From Bdellovibrionales bacterium (GTDB lineage Bacteria; Bdellovibrionota; UBA2428): a stretch of DNA of 10,355 nt. Shown one piece after another: positions 1-6,345 of the stretch. Under the pieces are notes generated by a model. The model ran no database searches, was not told the DNA's origin, and worked only from the letters and a program-made list of their open reading frames with translations. Each line of letters opens with the position of its first letter. The first letter of the stretch is position 1. Made by a program: the position numbers and the translations under genes. The stretch is taken from assembly GCA_018266335.1 (NCBI GenBank), contig JAFEAR010000229.1:1-10355 (forward strand), written 5' to 3'.

Positions 1-19
1 ATTTTCTTCGGGTCATCAT
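1..19 (-). CDS. 5' end of a truncated gene downstream of the mer fusion gene
   Basis: Reading the minus strand, a GGAG Shine-Dalgarno sequence (plus-strand 26-29) is followed after six bases by two adjacent ATG codons (starting at 19 and 16), and the frame stays open to the edge as M-M-T-R-R-K. The spacing is good for a real start, and the position just after the CopZ-MerT-HMA gene (69-base gap) would make it the next gene of the same operon. Too little is present to say what it encodes. A mer-operon gene such as merA is possible from context but is not shown. Confidence 0.35.
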
Positions 20-88
20 AACTTTCTCCAATCGAATGCTGTTTGCGCCGTGAATAGAACCGCTCCAACTCACGTCACGAACGGAAAA

Positions 89-1321
89 TCACTTCGCCTC
101 GGTAACCGATCCCGTGAAGCCTGCACCTTCGATGGCTTTGAGGATTCTGTCTTTCGGGAGTGGGCAGCAGGCTTCGGTGGACACCACCGCTTGGCCCTTC
201 TGGAAGTCCACTCTCGCGCCGAGCACGCCCGGTACGCCCTTGATCGCCTTTTGCAGAGCCACCGAGCAGGCTTCGCTGGTCAAGCCTTCGATGGCGATGG
301 TCGTTTTGCTGACGAGCGGGCTGGTCGCCGTGGTTTCGTTGTCTCCGGCTTGGCTCGCCAAGTAGAAGCCCACGTATTTCGGGAAGAACAGGAAGGAGAC
401 TGCCAGCACCGTCACGACCCAAAGCATGACTTTGTTGAACGCCATGATGCTGAAGCGAACCTTGGGGGCCGGCGCACAGCAGGCTTCTCCTGAAGTTGCT
501 TCCGGGACACAGCAACCATGACCGCCCTCGGCAACGGCTTTCATGGGCCGATACGTGATGTAAAACGCCGCGCCCAAGAAGCCGAACGTCACCACCATGA
601 ACAGCGGGCGGTACGCTTCCAGCGTCGATACAATGCCGGCCCCGGCCCCGGCCCCGGACACGCCCACGGCCAGCAGGACCAGTGGCAACCAGCAACAGGC
701 GGACGCCATGATTGCGGAAACGACCGTGCCTATCTTGGCGATCATCTCGCCGCGACCCGTCGCTGATTTTGCTGGTGACGCAGGCGTCACGTTCGAGTCA
801 TTCATATCCAGTTCTTCCTGAGCGATCTTGATGCCCTTGGCCACACTGCCCAAACAGCAGGAGCCCGAAGGATTCTCCGTTTCGCAGCGGCATCCGGGGT
901 CTTTCATTTTCGCGCGAATGTCCTCCAGCGCGTCGGATCGGCCCGTTGTGAGAATTGTTTTCTTGATGCTGGCGACCGTATGACCGAAGCAGTAGCAGAG
1001 TGGCCGTTCACCGGTCTTCTCTTTCACACCCACCGACACGCGCAGTTGGATTCTGGTGAAGATCGTTTTGCTGTCCTCCGCGAAATACACCACGTCACAA
1101 TCAGGCGAGTCGCAGAATCGCCAGCCGGTATCGCCGGTGAGTGGTGGACAGCCGGTACTTCCATTGCCGGTCGGTTCGCAACTGGCCAGCGGTCCCACGG
1201 TCGGCTCACTAGCGTATTCGTCCTTGAGCAACGTCCGCACGGTTGTCGCACTGACTCGTTTGCCCTTCTTGCCACAGGAGGGGCAGAGCAATCGTTTTTC
1301 CACGGTCATTGCGGTGGACAT
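89..1321 (-). CDS. merT: CopZ-like metallochaperone / MerT transporter / MerP-like HMA domain fusion protein
   Basis: A 410-residue fusion likely to take up mercuric or related thiophilic metal ions and pass them on. Residues 10-170 match the CopZ family of Fe-S/zinc metallochaperones: CPSC at 13-16, C70 and C75 in CDSPDCDVVYF, CYCFGH at 109-114, CRC at 144-146, and CC at 155-156 in NPSGSCCLG. Residues 190-320 look like MerT: three hydrophobic segments (about 193-222, 237-256, 297-317), the CC pair at 209-210 in the first, and an extra Cys loop (270-271, 281-282). Residues 338-405 resemble a MerP/HMA fold, but the usual GMTCxxC is GLTSEAC, with only C352 kept. The chosen ATG at 1321 follows AAAGGA by six bases. 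A longer frame starting at 1393 would begin inside the promoter. An internal ATG at 805 also has a ribosome site. Identity of the three parts is strong; the metal is inferred from the adjacent MerR. Confidence 0.88.
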   Translation of the reverse strand: MSTAMTVEKRLLCPSCGKKGKRVSATTVRTLLKDEYASEPTVGPLASCEPTGNGSTGCPPLTGDTGWRFCDSPDCDVVYFAEDSKTIFTRIQLRVSVGVKEKTGERPLCYCFGHTVASIKKTILTTGRSDALEDIRAKMKDPGCRCETENPSGSCCLGSVAKGIKIAQEELDMNDSNVTPASPAKSATGRGEMIAKIGTVVSAIMASACCWLPLVLLAVGVSGAGAGAGIVSTLEAYRPLFMVVTFGFLGAAFYITYRPMKAVAEGGHGCCVPEATSGEACCAPAPKVRFSIMAFNKVMLWVVTVLAVSFLFFPKYVGFYLASQAGDNETTATSPLVSKTTIAIEGLTSEACSVALQKAIKGVPGVLGARVDFQKGQAVVSTEACCPLPKDRILKAIEGAGFTGSVTEAK

Positions 1322-1382
1322 GGATCGTCCTTTCTCAACCAAGCGTCTTCGTTCCAATTTGTTCCTCAAGCCCGTTGCAGGT

Positions 1383-1414
1383 ATTATCAACATTGCACTT
1401 GAGTATCAGGTCAA
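1383..1414 (-). promoter_or_regulatory. MerR-type promoter/operator of the fusion gene
   Basis: On the minus strand TTGACC (plus-strand 1409-1414) and GATAAT (1383-1388) are separated by 20 bases. MerR-family activators act on promoters with overlong 19-20 bp spacers, which they untwist. The spacer holds an imperfect dyad centred on ACTCAAGT, with outer AC/GT matches. The site lies between the divergent fusion gene and merR, where Tn501-type mer operators lie. Transcription would start near 1376, so the fusion protein must start downstream, at 1321. No convincing separate promoter for merR was found; it probably overlaps this site. Confidence 0.65.
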
Positions 1415-1492
1415 GGCCGATGTGACGTTCTTTTGAAAGTTCGTGAAAGCTGTGCAACGGCGGGCATTCACCGCATGAAAAAGGAGTACGGG

Positions 1493-1897
1493 ATGGCGCG
1501 ATACACGATCAGCCAGTTGGCTCAGGCCGCAGACGTTCCGACAACGACGCTGCGCTATTACGAGCGAGCGGGGCTACTCAAACCTGAAGACCGGAGCCAG
1601 GGAAACTACCGCCTCTATTCGGATGATTCGTTGCGTCGACTCAAATTCATCCGAGCCGCTCAAGCCATCGGCTTTACGCTGGGCGACGTGAAGCAGCTCA
1701 TGGATGACAACAACGGCAAACCGCTCGCATGCTGCGATGTCCAACCTCTCATCGAAGACCGCTTGGCCGAGATCGACCGCCGCTTGAACGACCTGCGGCA
1801 TGTTCAGCTAGTGTTGCAGACCGCGCTGACAAAGTGTCGAACTTCGGCGCGTGCTGGTCGTTGCCCGGTGATCGAGACACTGCGGAATCACTCGTAA
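1493..1897 (+). CDS. merR: MerR-family transcriptional regulator, Hg(II)-type
   Basis: A 134-residue regulator of normal MerR length. Residues 3-45 form the winged helix-turn-helix (YTISQLAQAADVPTTTLRYYERAGLL, then GNYRLY). Residues 46-80 continue the DNA-binding region, and about 83-115 form the dimerisation coiled coil. The three cysteines that bind Hg(II) in Tn501 MerR (C82, C117, C126) have counterparts at C80, C115 and C124 with the same spacings of 35 and 9. An additional C81 sits beside the first. The ATG at 1493 is preferred because AAGGAG precedes it by six bases; the in-frame ATG at 1475 has no ribosome site. It is divergent from the fusion gene and shares its operator region, so it most likely represses and, with metal, activates that gene. 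Hg(II) as effector is inferred from the ligands; other soft metals remain possible. Confidence 0.92.
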   Translation: MARYTISQLAQAADVPTTTLRYYERAGLLKPEDRSQGNYRLYSDDSLRRLKFIRAAQAIGFTLGDVKQLMDDNNGKPLACCDVQPLIEDRLAEIDRRLNDLRHVQLVLQTALTKCRTSARAGRCPVIETLRNHS

Positions 1898-2120
1898 CAG
1901 TCATTTCATCACAAATCATGTGAGTCCGGTTCGGTGGTAGTAATCGAGTTGGCCAGCCTCTTCTCCTCCGAATGCACTGCTGAAGATTCTGTCTGCCACG
2001 TTCGCGGGAAGCTGACGCGGCTGTCCAACTCGACAGACAAAGAATTGCGGGCAGCTTGCCGTTTCAAGGCCCGGCAGTGAACATGGAGGACAGTCGGCTC
2101 GCCACATTTCGCTTGGAAGG
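1898..2120. other. Intergenic region with no confident gene
   Basis: This 223-base gap lies between merR and the nuclease-like gene. The frame of merR continues open past its TAA to a TGA at 2078-2080. A GTG at 1934 could give a 48-residue peptide with three cysteines, but it has no clear ribosome site and no recognisable domain. A short ATG frame at 2083 ends after 13 codons. No inverted repeat with a T-run was seen, so the merR transcript end is not marked. Promoter elements for the next gene were not recognised. Confidence 0.4.
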
Positions 2121-3425
2121 ATGATGCCATTCATGCCGCTGCCCATTGAGGAACTTCGGAAGCTCGCGACACGCTACAAGTCTGATCCGGAGTCGGTTTA
2201 CAACACATGGTTCATCGACAACGAGACGCGGCTGAAGGCGTTTCGGTCGATTCGTCGCGGCGTGATTGACGTCGTTCAAGCGATTCAGGGCGGGACGTTT
2301 GGCAACGACTTCAAAGGCTCGACGCTGGAAACTGTACTCGACTGTATCACGGAACAGAAACAGGTCTTTGAAGGGGCCGCGCACCCGTTCTATTGGAAGC
2401 CGAAGATGCGGATTCCAGACATCTACGAGGACGAGGATCACAAGCGAGCGTTCGGCCAATTCTTGGAGCGGTGTCTCGGCGCGTCTGCCGAAGACCGGCT
2501 GCTGCGCGAGATTCACGAACTGGATTCTCGCCACATCAAGGGCCTCGGCCCGGCGGTGGCGAACATCTTGTACTTCATGCATCCGACGCTGTTCCCGCCG
2601 TTCAACACGGCCATGCTGAATGGCTTCAATGCGCTCTTCTCGGACAAGAAGAAACTCGGCTCGTGGTCGAGCTACCTCGACATGCGGCAGGTCATCATCG
2701 AGTCCAATTCGCAACTGGGTTCGATGCTGTCGAAAGACTTGGGAGCTTTCGCCGGACTGCTGTTCGACATCGGCTCCGGCGCGCTCGTGGTCGATGGCAC
2801 TTGGTCCGAGGCTCTCGCCAAGGAACGTGAAGTCATCGAGAAGGCGGCACGCAAACGGCACAAGGATGTCGAACAGGATGTCCGCGAGGAAAGCGAACAC
2901 ACCCAGATGCAGCACTTGCTTACGACCGTGGGACGGCGACTCGGCTATCAGGTTCACGTCGCGAGCAATGATCGCGGCAAGGTGTTTCAAGGCGAGTCGC
3001 TCAAGTCACTGACGGTTCCCGCACTGCCGCCGCTGGGCTTGCCGGATGATGTCGCTCAAACGGTCGCGCTGATCGACGTGTTGTGGCTCAGCCCGGATCA
3101 GACCGATGTCGTCTGCGGCTTCGAGGTCGAAAAGAGCACGTCGATTTATTCTGGCATCCTGCGGTTGGTCGATCTCGCCAAGTCGCTGAATCGTCCGGCT
3201 TTGACATTGTTTCTCGTCGCTCCTAATGACCGCGAAAAGGAAATCCAGGCCCAGCTTCGACGCCCGTCGTTCAAAGACTTGGGGCTACCGCTGCTTTATC
3301 TGCTTTTCAACGATCTCAACTGCCACTGTGAGGGACTGTGCCGCTTCGGCGAGGATTACCGCGTACTGCTGAAGCTCGCGCGTGGCGTTGATCCGGTCGG
3401 AGCGGTCATCAGCCGAATCGAATGA
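2121..3425 (+). CDS. PD-(D/E)XK-like nuclease superfamily protein, solitary
   Basis: A 434-residue cytoplasmic protein with no signal peptide or membrane segment. The C-terminal part (about 255-400) looks like a restriction-endonuclease fold: a helix with E259, a strand ending in D319 (VALIDVLW), then [16 protein letters not shown] with E335 and E337. The D-x15-E-x-E pattern resembles BamHI, where Glu takes the place of the usual motif lysine. The N-terminal half has a helix-hairpin-helix-like stretch ([18 protein letters not shown], 138-155) that could contact DNA, followed by a charged helix at 225-260. GGAAGG directly precedes the first ATG. ATGs at 2124 and 2133 are also possible starts, and none has ideal spacing. 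No methyltransferase or other restriction partner lies beside it, and it ends five bases before the convergent anti-sigma gene. A DNA-cleaving or defence role is an inference from motifs; the exact family is not recognised. Confidence 0.7.
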   Translation: MMPFMPLPIEELRKLATRYKSDPESVYNTWFIDNETRLKAFRSIRRGVIDVVQAIQGGTFGNDFKGSTLETVLDCITEQKQVFEGAAHPFYWKPKMRIPDIYEDEDHKRAFGQFLERCLGASAEDRLLREIHELDSRHIKGLGPAVANILYFMHPTLFPPFNTAMLNGFNALFSDKKKLGSWSSYLDMRQVIIESNSQLGSMLSKDLGAFAGLLFDIGSGALVVDGTWSEALAKEREVIEKAARKRHKDVEQDVREESEHTQMQHLLTTVGRRLGYQVHVASNDRGKVFQGESLKSLTVPALPPLGLPDDVAQTVALIDVLWLSPDQTDVVCGFEVEKSTSIYSGILRLVDLAKSLNRPALTLFLVAPNDREKEIQAQLRRPSFKDLGLPLLYLLFNDLNCHCEGLCRFGEDYRVLLKLARGVDPVGAVISRIE

Positions 3426-3430
3426 CCGTC

Positions 3431-4264
3431 TTACTCGTGTGCGGATTCCGTTTTCAATGCCCTTTTTGGTTGCCCGAAAAATGCGACGAACCGCGTCACT
3501 TCGTCCACGTCCTTCGCTCCAATCACGGTGATATGACGCCGTTCTCGCTGCCAGGACGCTGCCAGGCAGCCGTCCACTTTCACGAGACGAGTCGGCTTGC
3601 CGGAACAAACCTTGGTGGAAGTCGGGCGGTCTCCGAACCACACGGGCTGATCTTCGTCGTGCTCGAATACGCACAGCATTCCGCCGTCCTTGCGGTGGTA
3701 GCACGCTTCCAGGCAGCGGCAGCACGGCATCTTCAGCAGGTAGGCTTGAGTCGGTTCGTAATCGATCGGAAGCCCATCGGCAACGACGGGGCGATACTTC
3801 AATTCGCGGATGGCATCGAGTATCTCAATCGGCTGGCCAGAGTAATTCTTCACCAGTTCTTCTTGAGCTTCGTTGGGAGCGTGCTCGAAGGTGTCGAGAA
3901 ACCGGCCAAAGTTCACGGCGAGATGTTGATGTTCGTGAGCGTTCCATTGCGTGTACGCAATCCACGACAGGCCGACCAGCAACAGAGCAGCCACGGCAAG
4001 CAGCGCGTTGCGGGATGTGCGTCGAGTCGGCGTGGCCAATAGCTGGCTCGCTCTGAGCTGAGCTTCAATACGCGGCCAGACGTGTCGTGGCGGCGAAGGT
4101 TGGTCGAGTTTCATCGCCAAGTCGGAGAGCTTGTGCAGCGTCTCGAACTCGGCGGCGCAGTCAGCGCAGACCGCGCAATGCTCCGCGACGGCTGCGGCTT
4201 TGTCGGGCGGTAGCTCGCCGTCGTAGTAGGTGGAGAGCAGTTCAACGACTTCGCGACACTGCAT
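3431..4264 (-). CDS. Transmembrane zinc-finger anti-sigma factor with cysteine-rich extracytoplasmic domain
   Basis: A 277-residue partner of the ECF sigma factor just upstream. The N-terminus is a zf-HC2/ZAS anti-sigma domain with the exact C-x25-H-x3-C-x2-C arrangement (C3, H29, C33, C36), expected to hold the sigma factor at the membrane. A single membrane helix spans about 87-105. Residues 106-277 would lie outside the cytoplasm and carry histidines at 110, 112 and 114 and seven cysteines (181, 182, 184, 188, 198, 220, 233), concentrated in MPCCRCLEAC. This is unusual for an anti-sigma sensor domain and suggests metal or redox sensing. The ATG is two bases after the sigma stop, and a GGGAG site lies inside the sigma gene's end, so the two are probably translated together. 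Anti-sigma identity is strong; the signal sensed is inferred. Confidence 0.85.
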   Translation of the reverse strand: MQCREVVELLSTYYDGELPPDKAAAVAEHCAVCADCAAEFETLHKLSDLAMKLDQPSPPRHVWPRIEAQLRASQLLATPTRRTSRNALLAVAALLLVGLSWIAYTQWNAHEHQHLAVNFGRFLDTFEHAPNEAQEELVKNYSGQPIEILDAIRELKYRPVVADGLPIDYEPTQAYLLKMPCCRCLEACYHRKDGGMLCVFEHDEDQPVWFGDRPTSTKVCSGKPTRLVKVDGCLAASWQRERRHITVIGAKDVDEVTRFVAFFGQPKRALKTESAHE

Positions 4265-4266
4265 GA

Positions 4267-4854
4267 TTACGGCTCCCAGCCCAATTCGACCAGGTGTTGC
4301 TTGAGGAGTTGCCGGGCGCGGCTCAACCGCGAGGCGACCGTCCCTTCTGGAATCTGCACTGCCTCAGCGATCTCCGCATACGACAACTTCTCCACCTCCC
4401 GCAACAGGAACAGCGACCGCAACTCGGGTTCGAGCCGCGCCAGTGCGTGCTCCATCAGTTCCTTGTGGTCGAAGTCGCGTTCCTGGTCCGGCTGGCCGTC
4501 CATCACGTCACTTTCGAGAGAAACCCATCGTCGTCGCCGCTGCTTCCGCAGATGCTGCAACGACTCATTGACCGACACGCGGTAGAGCCACGTTTCAAAC
4601 CGGGATTGGCCACCGAACTGGCCCAGCGTCCGAAAGACCTGAAGAAACACCTGCTGCAAAACGTCTTCCGCGTCTTCCCGTCCGACCATCCGCATCAGAA
4701 GTCGATACACCCGTTCGTGAGAACATTCGTAAAGCCGCTGCTGAGCCTGCGGACTGCCGCCACGGCACGCGGACACAAGGTCGTCCATCGATTCGGCGTC
4801 GGGTGCCTCCACCGACCATCCGACATCAATCACGGATTTAGATGCAGTGAGCAT
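4267..4854 (-). CDS. ECF-family RNA polymerase sigma factor
   Basis: A 195-residue group 4 (extracytoplasmic function) sigma-70 factor. Region 2 spans about 25-105, including DAEDVLQQVF (61-70) and FETWLYRVSVNESLQHLRKQ followed by a basic RRRR stretch, the part that contacts the -10 element. Region 4 spans about 133-186, with the helix-turn-helix LSYAEIAEAVQIPEGTVASR that reads the -35 element. Length is normal for the family. The ATG at 4854 has only a weak AGAAG site upstream; M23 (MDDLVSAC) is an alternative start. It is the first gene of a two-gene unit with its anti-sigma and is divergent from the small cysteine-containing genes, which are candidate targets. The subgroup and regulon are not determined from sequence alone. 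Confidence 0.93.
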   Translation of the reverse strand: MLTASKSVIDVGWSVEAPDAESMDDLVSACRGGSPQAQQRLYECSHERVYRLLMRMVGREDAEDVLQQVFLQVFRTLGQFGGQSRFETWLYRVSVNESLQHLRKQRRRRWVSLESDVMDGQPDQERDFDHKELMEHALARLEPELRSLFLLREVEKLSYAEIAEAVQIPEGTVASRLSRARQLLKQHLVELGWEP

Positions 4855-4973
4855 GGTTCTGCTTCTCGCGGACGAGGATTTTTTTCAGAAAATGGTCCGA
4901 GCGCCGAACCAGTGTTGCAGAAGGCAAATGCGATGCCATCAAGTTTCTCAACCATTCTGAGTCGAATCAAAAC

Positions 4974-4998
4974 ACGTTGCGAGTGAGAAATGCCTTCC
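4974..4998 (-). promoter_or_regulatory. Candidate ECF promoter for the sigma/anti-sigma unit
   Basis: On the minus strand GGAAG (4998-4994) and CGTG (from 4976) are 17 bases apart. This resembles the GGAAC / CGT pattern common to ECF promoters. If used, the leader would be roughly 110 bases. The match is weak and was found by eye; it is listed because a similar arrangement precedes the divergent gene, which would fit autoregulation. Confidence 0.25.
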
Positions 4999-5249
4999 GC
5001 TGGCCTGCTCGCCAGCGAGTTCGTATGAAGTCCTCACGACTGAGCCTTATGGAAGATTTAGCAATTCTCGTGAAGAAATTCCCGGCGAGCGACATCCAAC
5101 TCAAGGAGCGACTTTGACTGACAACCGCAGACCTTGCGGGAAACCGAAACGTGTCTCCGGGGAGGCAGTCCGAAGGCGAGTGATAAATCGCTTACCAGTT
5201 GAGCAAACTCTTCCCAGCCGCATGCTCGTCTGCGGTGGCTTGGAGGTTT

Positions 5250-5274
5250 GGAATCTCCATAGTTGGCCTGCGTA
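5250..5274 (+). promoter_or_regulatory. Candidate ECF promoter for the DUF2934 gene
   Basis: GGAAT at 5250-5254 and CGTA at 5271-5274 are 16 bases apart, about 40 bases before the ATG at 5315. The pattern resembles ECF promoters and the site on the opposite strand at 4974-4998. Such short motifs arise often by chance, so this is tentative. Confidence 0.28.
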
Positions 5275-5314
5275 TTTTCGTCAGTCTGGCTGCTTCAACG
5301 AACTGAGGTGCCCT

Positions 5315-5569
5315 ATGAAAAGCAATCTTGCAATTGTGCCCGCGGACGATCCGAAACTGACGGCGTGTTGTGCGAACGAGGGCTCCGTTGCCGCCGATGT
5401 CTCGATGCACGACACGGCCGCCTGCGAGTCGCAGGGCGTCGAGTCCGAAGTGAACCCCGCAGCCGTGCGAGAACACGCCTACTACAAATGGGAAGCCGCC
5501 GGGTGCCCCTGCGGAAACGATATCGAGTTCTGGTTGGAGGCCGAAGCAGAACTGCGGCACGGAACATGA
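5315..5569 (+). CDS. DUF2934 domain protein with extra cysteines
   Basis: A small 84-residue protein with no signal peptide. Residues 45-81 match the DUF2934 pattern: an invariant-looking HAYYKWEAAGCP followed by EFWLEAEAEL. The function of DUF2934 is unknown; such proteins are common as short cytoplasmic proteins in Planctomycetota and Proteobacteria. This copy has six cysteines (18, 19, 37, 64, 66 and the CPC motif they form with P65), more than is usual, and several lie in the otherwise unconserved N-terminal half (TACCANEG). The ATG at 5315 follows GAGG by six bases. A TTG start at 5114 with a strong AAGGAG site would add 67 residues that show no recognisable domain. The gene is divergent from the sigma factor and 144 bases before the exported protein gene. 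A metal-handling role is inferred from context only. Confidence 0.75.
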   Translation: MKSNLAIVPADDPKLTACCANEGSVAADVSMHDTAACESQGVESEVNPAAVREHAYYKWEAAGCPCGNDIEFWLEAEAELRHGT

Positions 5570-5651
5570 TACGGAATCTCAAGTTGAGACCGGCAAGACT
5601 CGCAGGCGGTACGCTTTGGACTGCGGGTAGAGCGAGGTAATTGAAGTTTTG

Positions 5652-5675
5652 GGCGGCGGCAATGTCGCCGACGCC
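5652..5675. repeat. Imperfect hairpin before the exported protein gene
   Basis: GGCG-G-CGGC and GCCG-A-CGCC form a 9-position stem with one central mismatch and the 6-base loop AATGTC. It has no T-run, so it is not a normal terminator. It lies 38 bases before the ATG at 5714, in what would be leader or intergenic RNA, and could affect mRNA stability or simply be chance in G+C-rich DNA. Confidence 0.35.
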
Positions 5676-5713
5676 GTGACAGTTGGTCCGAGAAATTTCA
5701 GAAGGAACGCATC

Positions 5714-6223
5714 ATGAAATCGAAGTGGTCAGCAATTCTTGGTGTGGCAGTGTTGACGGCGGCATTGGCTGGCCAATCGGCCTTTGGTCAGGGCGGGGCT
5801 GGTGCCAAGCAAAAGGGTCAATACAACTTCTGGGAAGCGCAGGGGTGGCAGCATCATGCCCAGAACCAGGCCCGGTCATTGTACAACTACAGTCAGACGC
5901 CGCAGCCAACGGCAGATCAAGCTCAGGAGCACGCCACGGCCGCTCGCAAAGGGGTAACCTCCGCCCAGAAGAGCCTGGCCGAGTTGAAGAAATCCAATCC
6001 GGACAACAAAGAAGCGCAGGCCGCGATTGCGAAGATCGAAGAGATTCAGAAGAAAGTTCTCAGCCACTGCGAAATGTGCGACAAGGCCATCGCCAAGGAC
6101 GACCACACCGGCATGGCGGCGTGTTGTGCGGACATTTTCCACGACCTGGAAGCGGCCAACGCCGAAATGAAGAAGCTGCAAAAGGCCCTCAAGATCAGCG
6201 ATCCGGAATTACCGAAGAAGTGA
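5714..6223 (+). CDS. Exported helical protein with Cys/His cluster, function unknown
   Basis: A 169-residue protein not recognised as a named family. Residues 1-25 are a classic signal peptide (basic MKSKW, hydrophobic core, AFG just before Q26), so it should be periplasmic or secreted. Residues 37-60 are aromatic and His-rich (YNFWEAQGWQHH). Residues 66-160 are strongly helical and rich in Ala, Lys, Glu and Gln, suggesting a helical bundle. A cluster near the C-terminus has H118, C119, C122 (HCEMC), H131, C137, C138 (AACC) and H143, which could bind a soft metal between two helices. The ATG follows AAGGA by seven bases. It sits between the sigma-linked DUF2934 gene and CusBA, and a strong hairpin follows it. 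A periplasmic metal buffer or chaperone is a reasonable guess; there is no direct evidence for a specific metal. Confidence 0.72.
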   Translation: MKSKWSAILGVAVLTAALAGQSAFGQGGAGAKQKGQYNFWEAQGWQHHAQNQARSLYNYSQTPQPTADQAQEHATAARKGVTSAQKSLAELKKSNPDNKEAQAAIAKIEEIQKKVLSHCEMCDKAIAKDDHTGMAACCADIFHDLEAANAEMKKLQKALKISDPELPKK

Positions 6224-6300
6224 TTCCACCGGCGACGCAGAGCCGCAAGGCAAAGTTCTACACGACCGGTCATTGAGGCGGATGCATCAAGAATCTTGTC

Positions 6301-6345
6301 AGGGAGTGGAGTCGCCCGTTGCCAACGACTTCACTCCTTGTCCTT
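6301..6345 (+). terminator. Hairpin terminator after the exported protein gene
   Basis: The arms 6303-6314 (GGAGTGGAGTCG) and 6326-6337 pair over 12 positions with a single G-U wobble, around an 11-base loop. Two more pairs are possible at the base. TTGTCCTTC follows, a moderate T-rich tail. It lies about 80 bases after the stop at 6223 and before the CusB gene, so it probably ends the small-gene transcript and implies that cusBA has its own promoter. Confidence 0.65.

Larger units (their letters stand above)
4855..5314. promoter_or_regulatory. Divergent intergenic region between sigma operon and DUF2934 gene
   Basis: This 460-base stretch separates two divergent units and should hold both promoters. 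ECF-like candidates are GGAAG-N17-CGT on the minus strand (4998 to 4974) and GGAAT-N16-CGTA on the plus strand (5250-5274). A perfect 7-bp inverted repeat with a 6-base loop lies at 4998-5017 and has no T-run. A 30-codon frame starts at ATG 5025 and stops at 5117. Its stop overlaps a TTG at 5114 that has AAGGAG five bases upstream and is in frame with the DUF2934 gene. Whether any of this is translated is unclear. Confidence 0.35.

Noticed and set aside
89..1393. Longer start at 1393 for the fusion protein
   Set aside because: It would begin within the spacer of the MerR-type promoter and has no ribosome site; ATG 1321 has AAAGGA at proper spacing.
2064..2990. 308-residue open frame on the minus strand opposite the nuclease-like gene
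   Set aside because: Arg/His-rich composition without domain motifs, antisense to a gene with clear catalytic-type motifs; typical of G+C-rich DNA.
3423..3433. Shared terminator between the convergent nuclease-like and anti-sigma genes
   Set aside because: Stops are only five bases apart and no inverted repeat was seen there.
4998..5017. 7-bp perfect inverted repeat as a terminator
   Set aside because: No T-run on either side and no gene ending nearby; at most a small regulatory hairpin.
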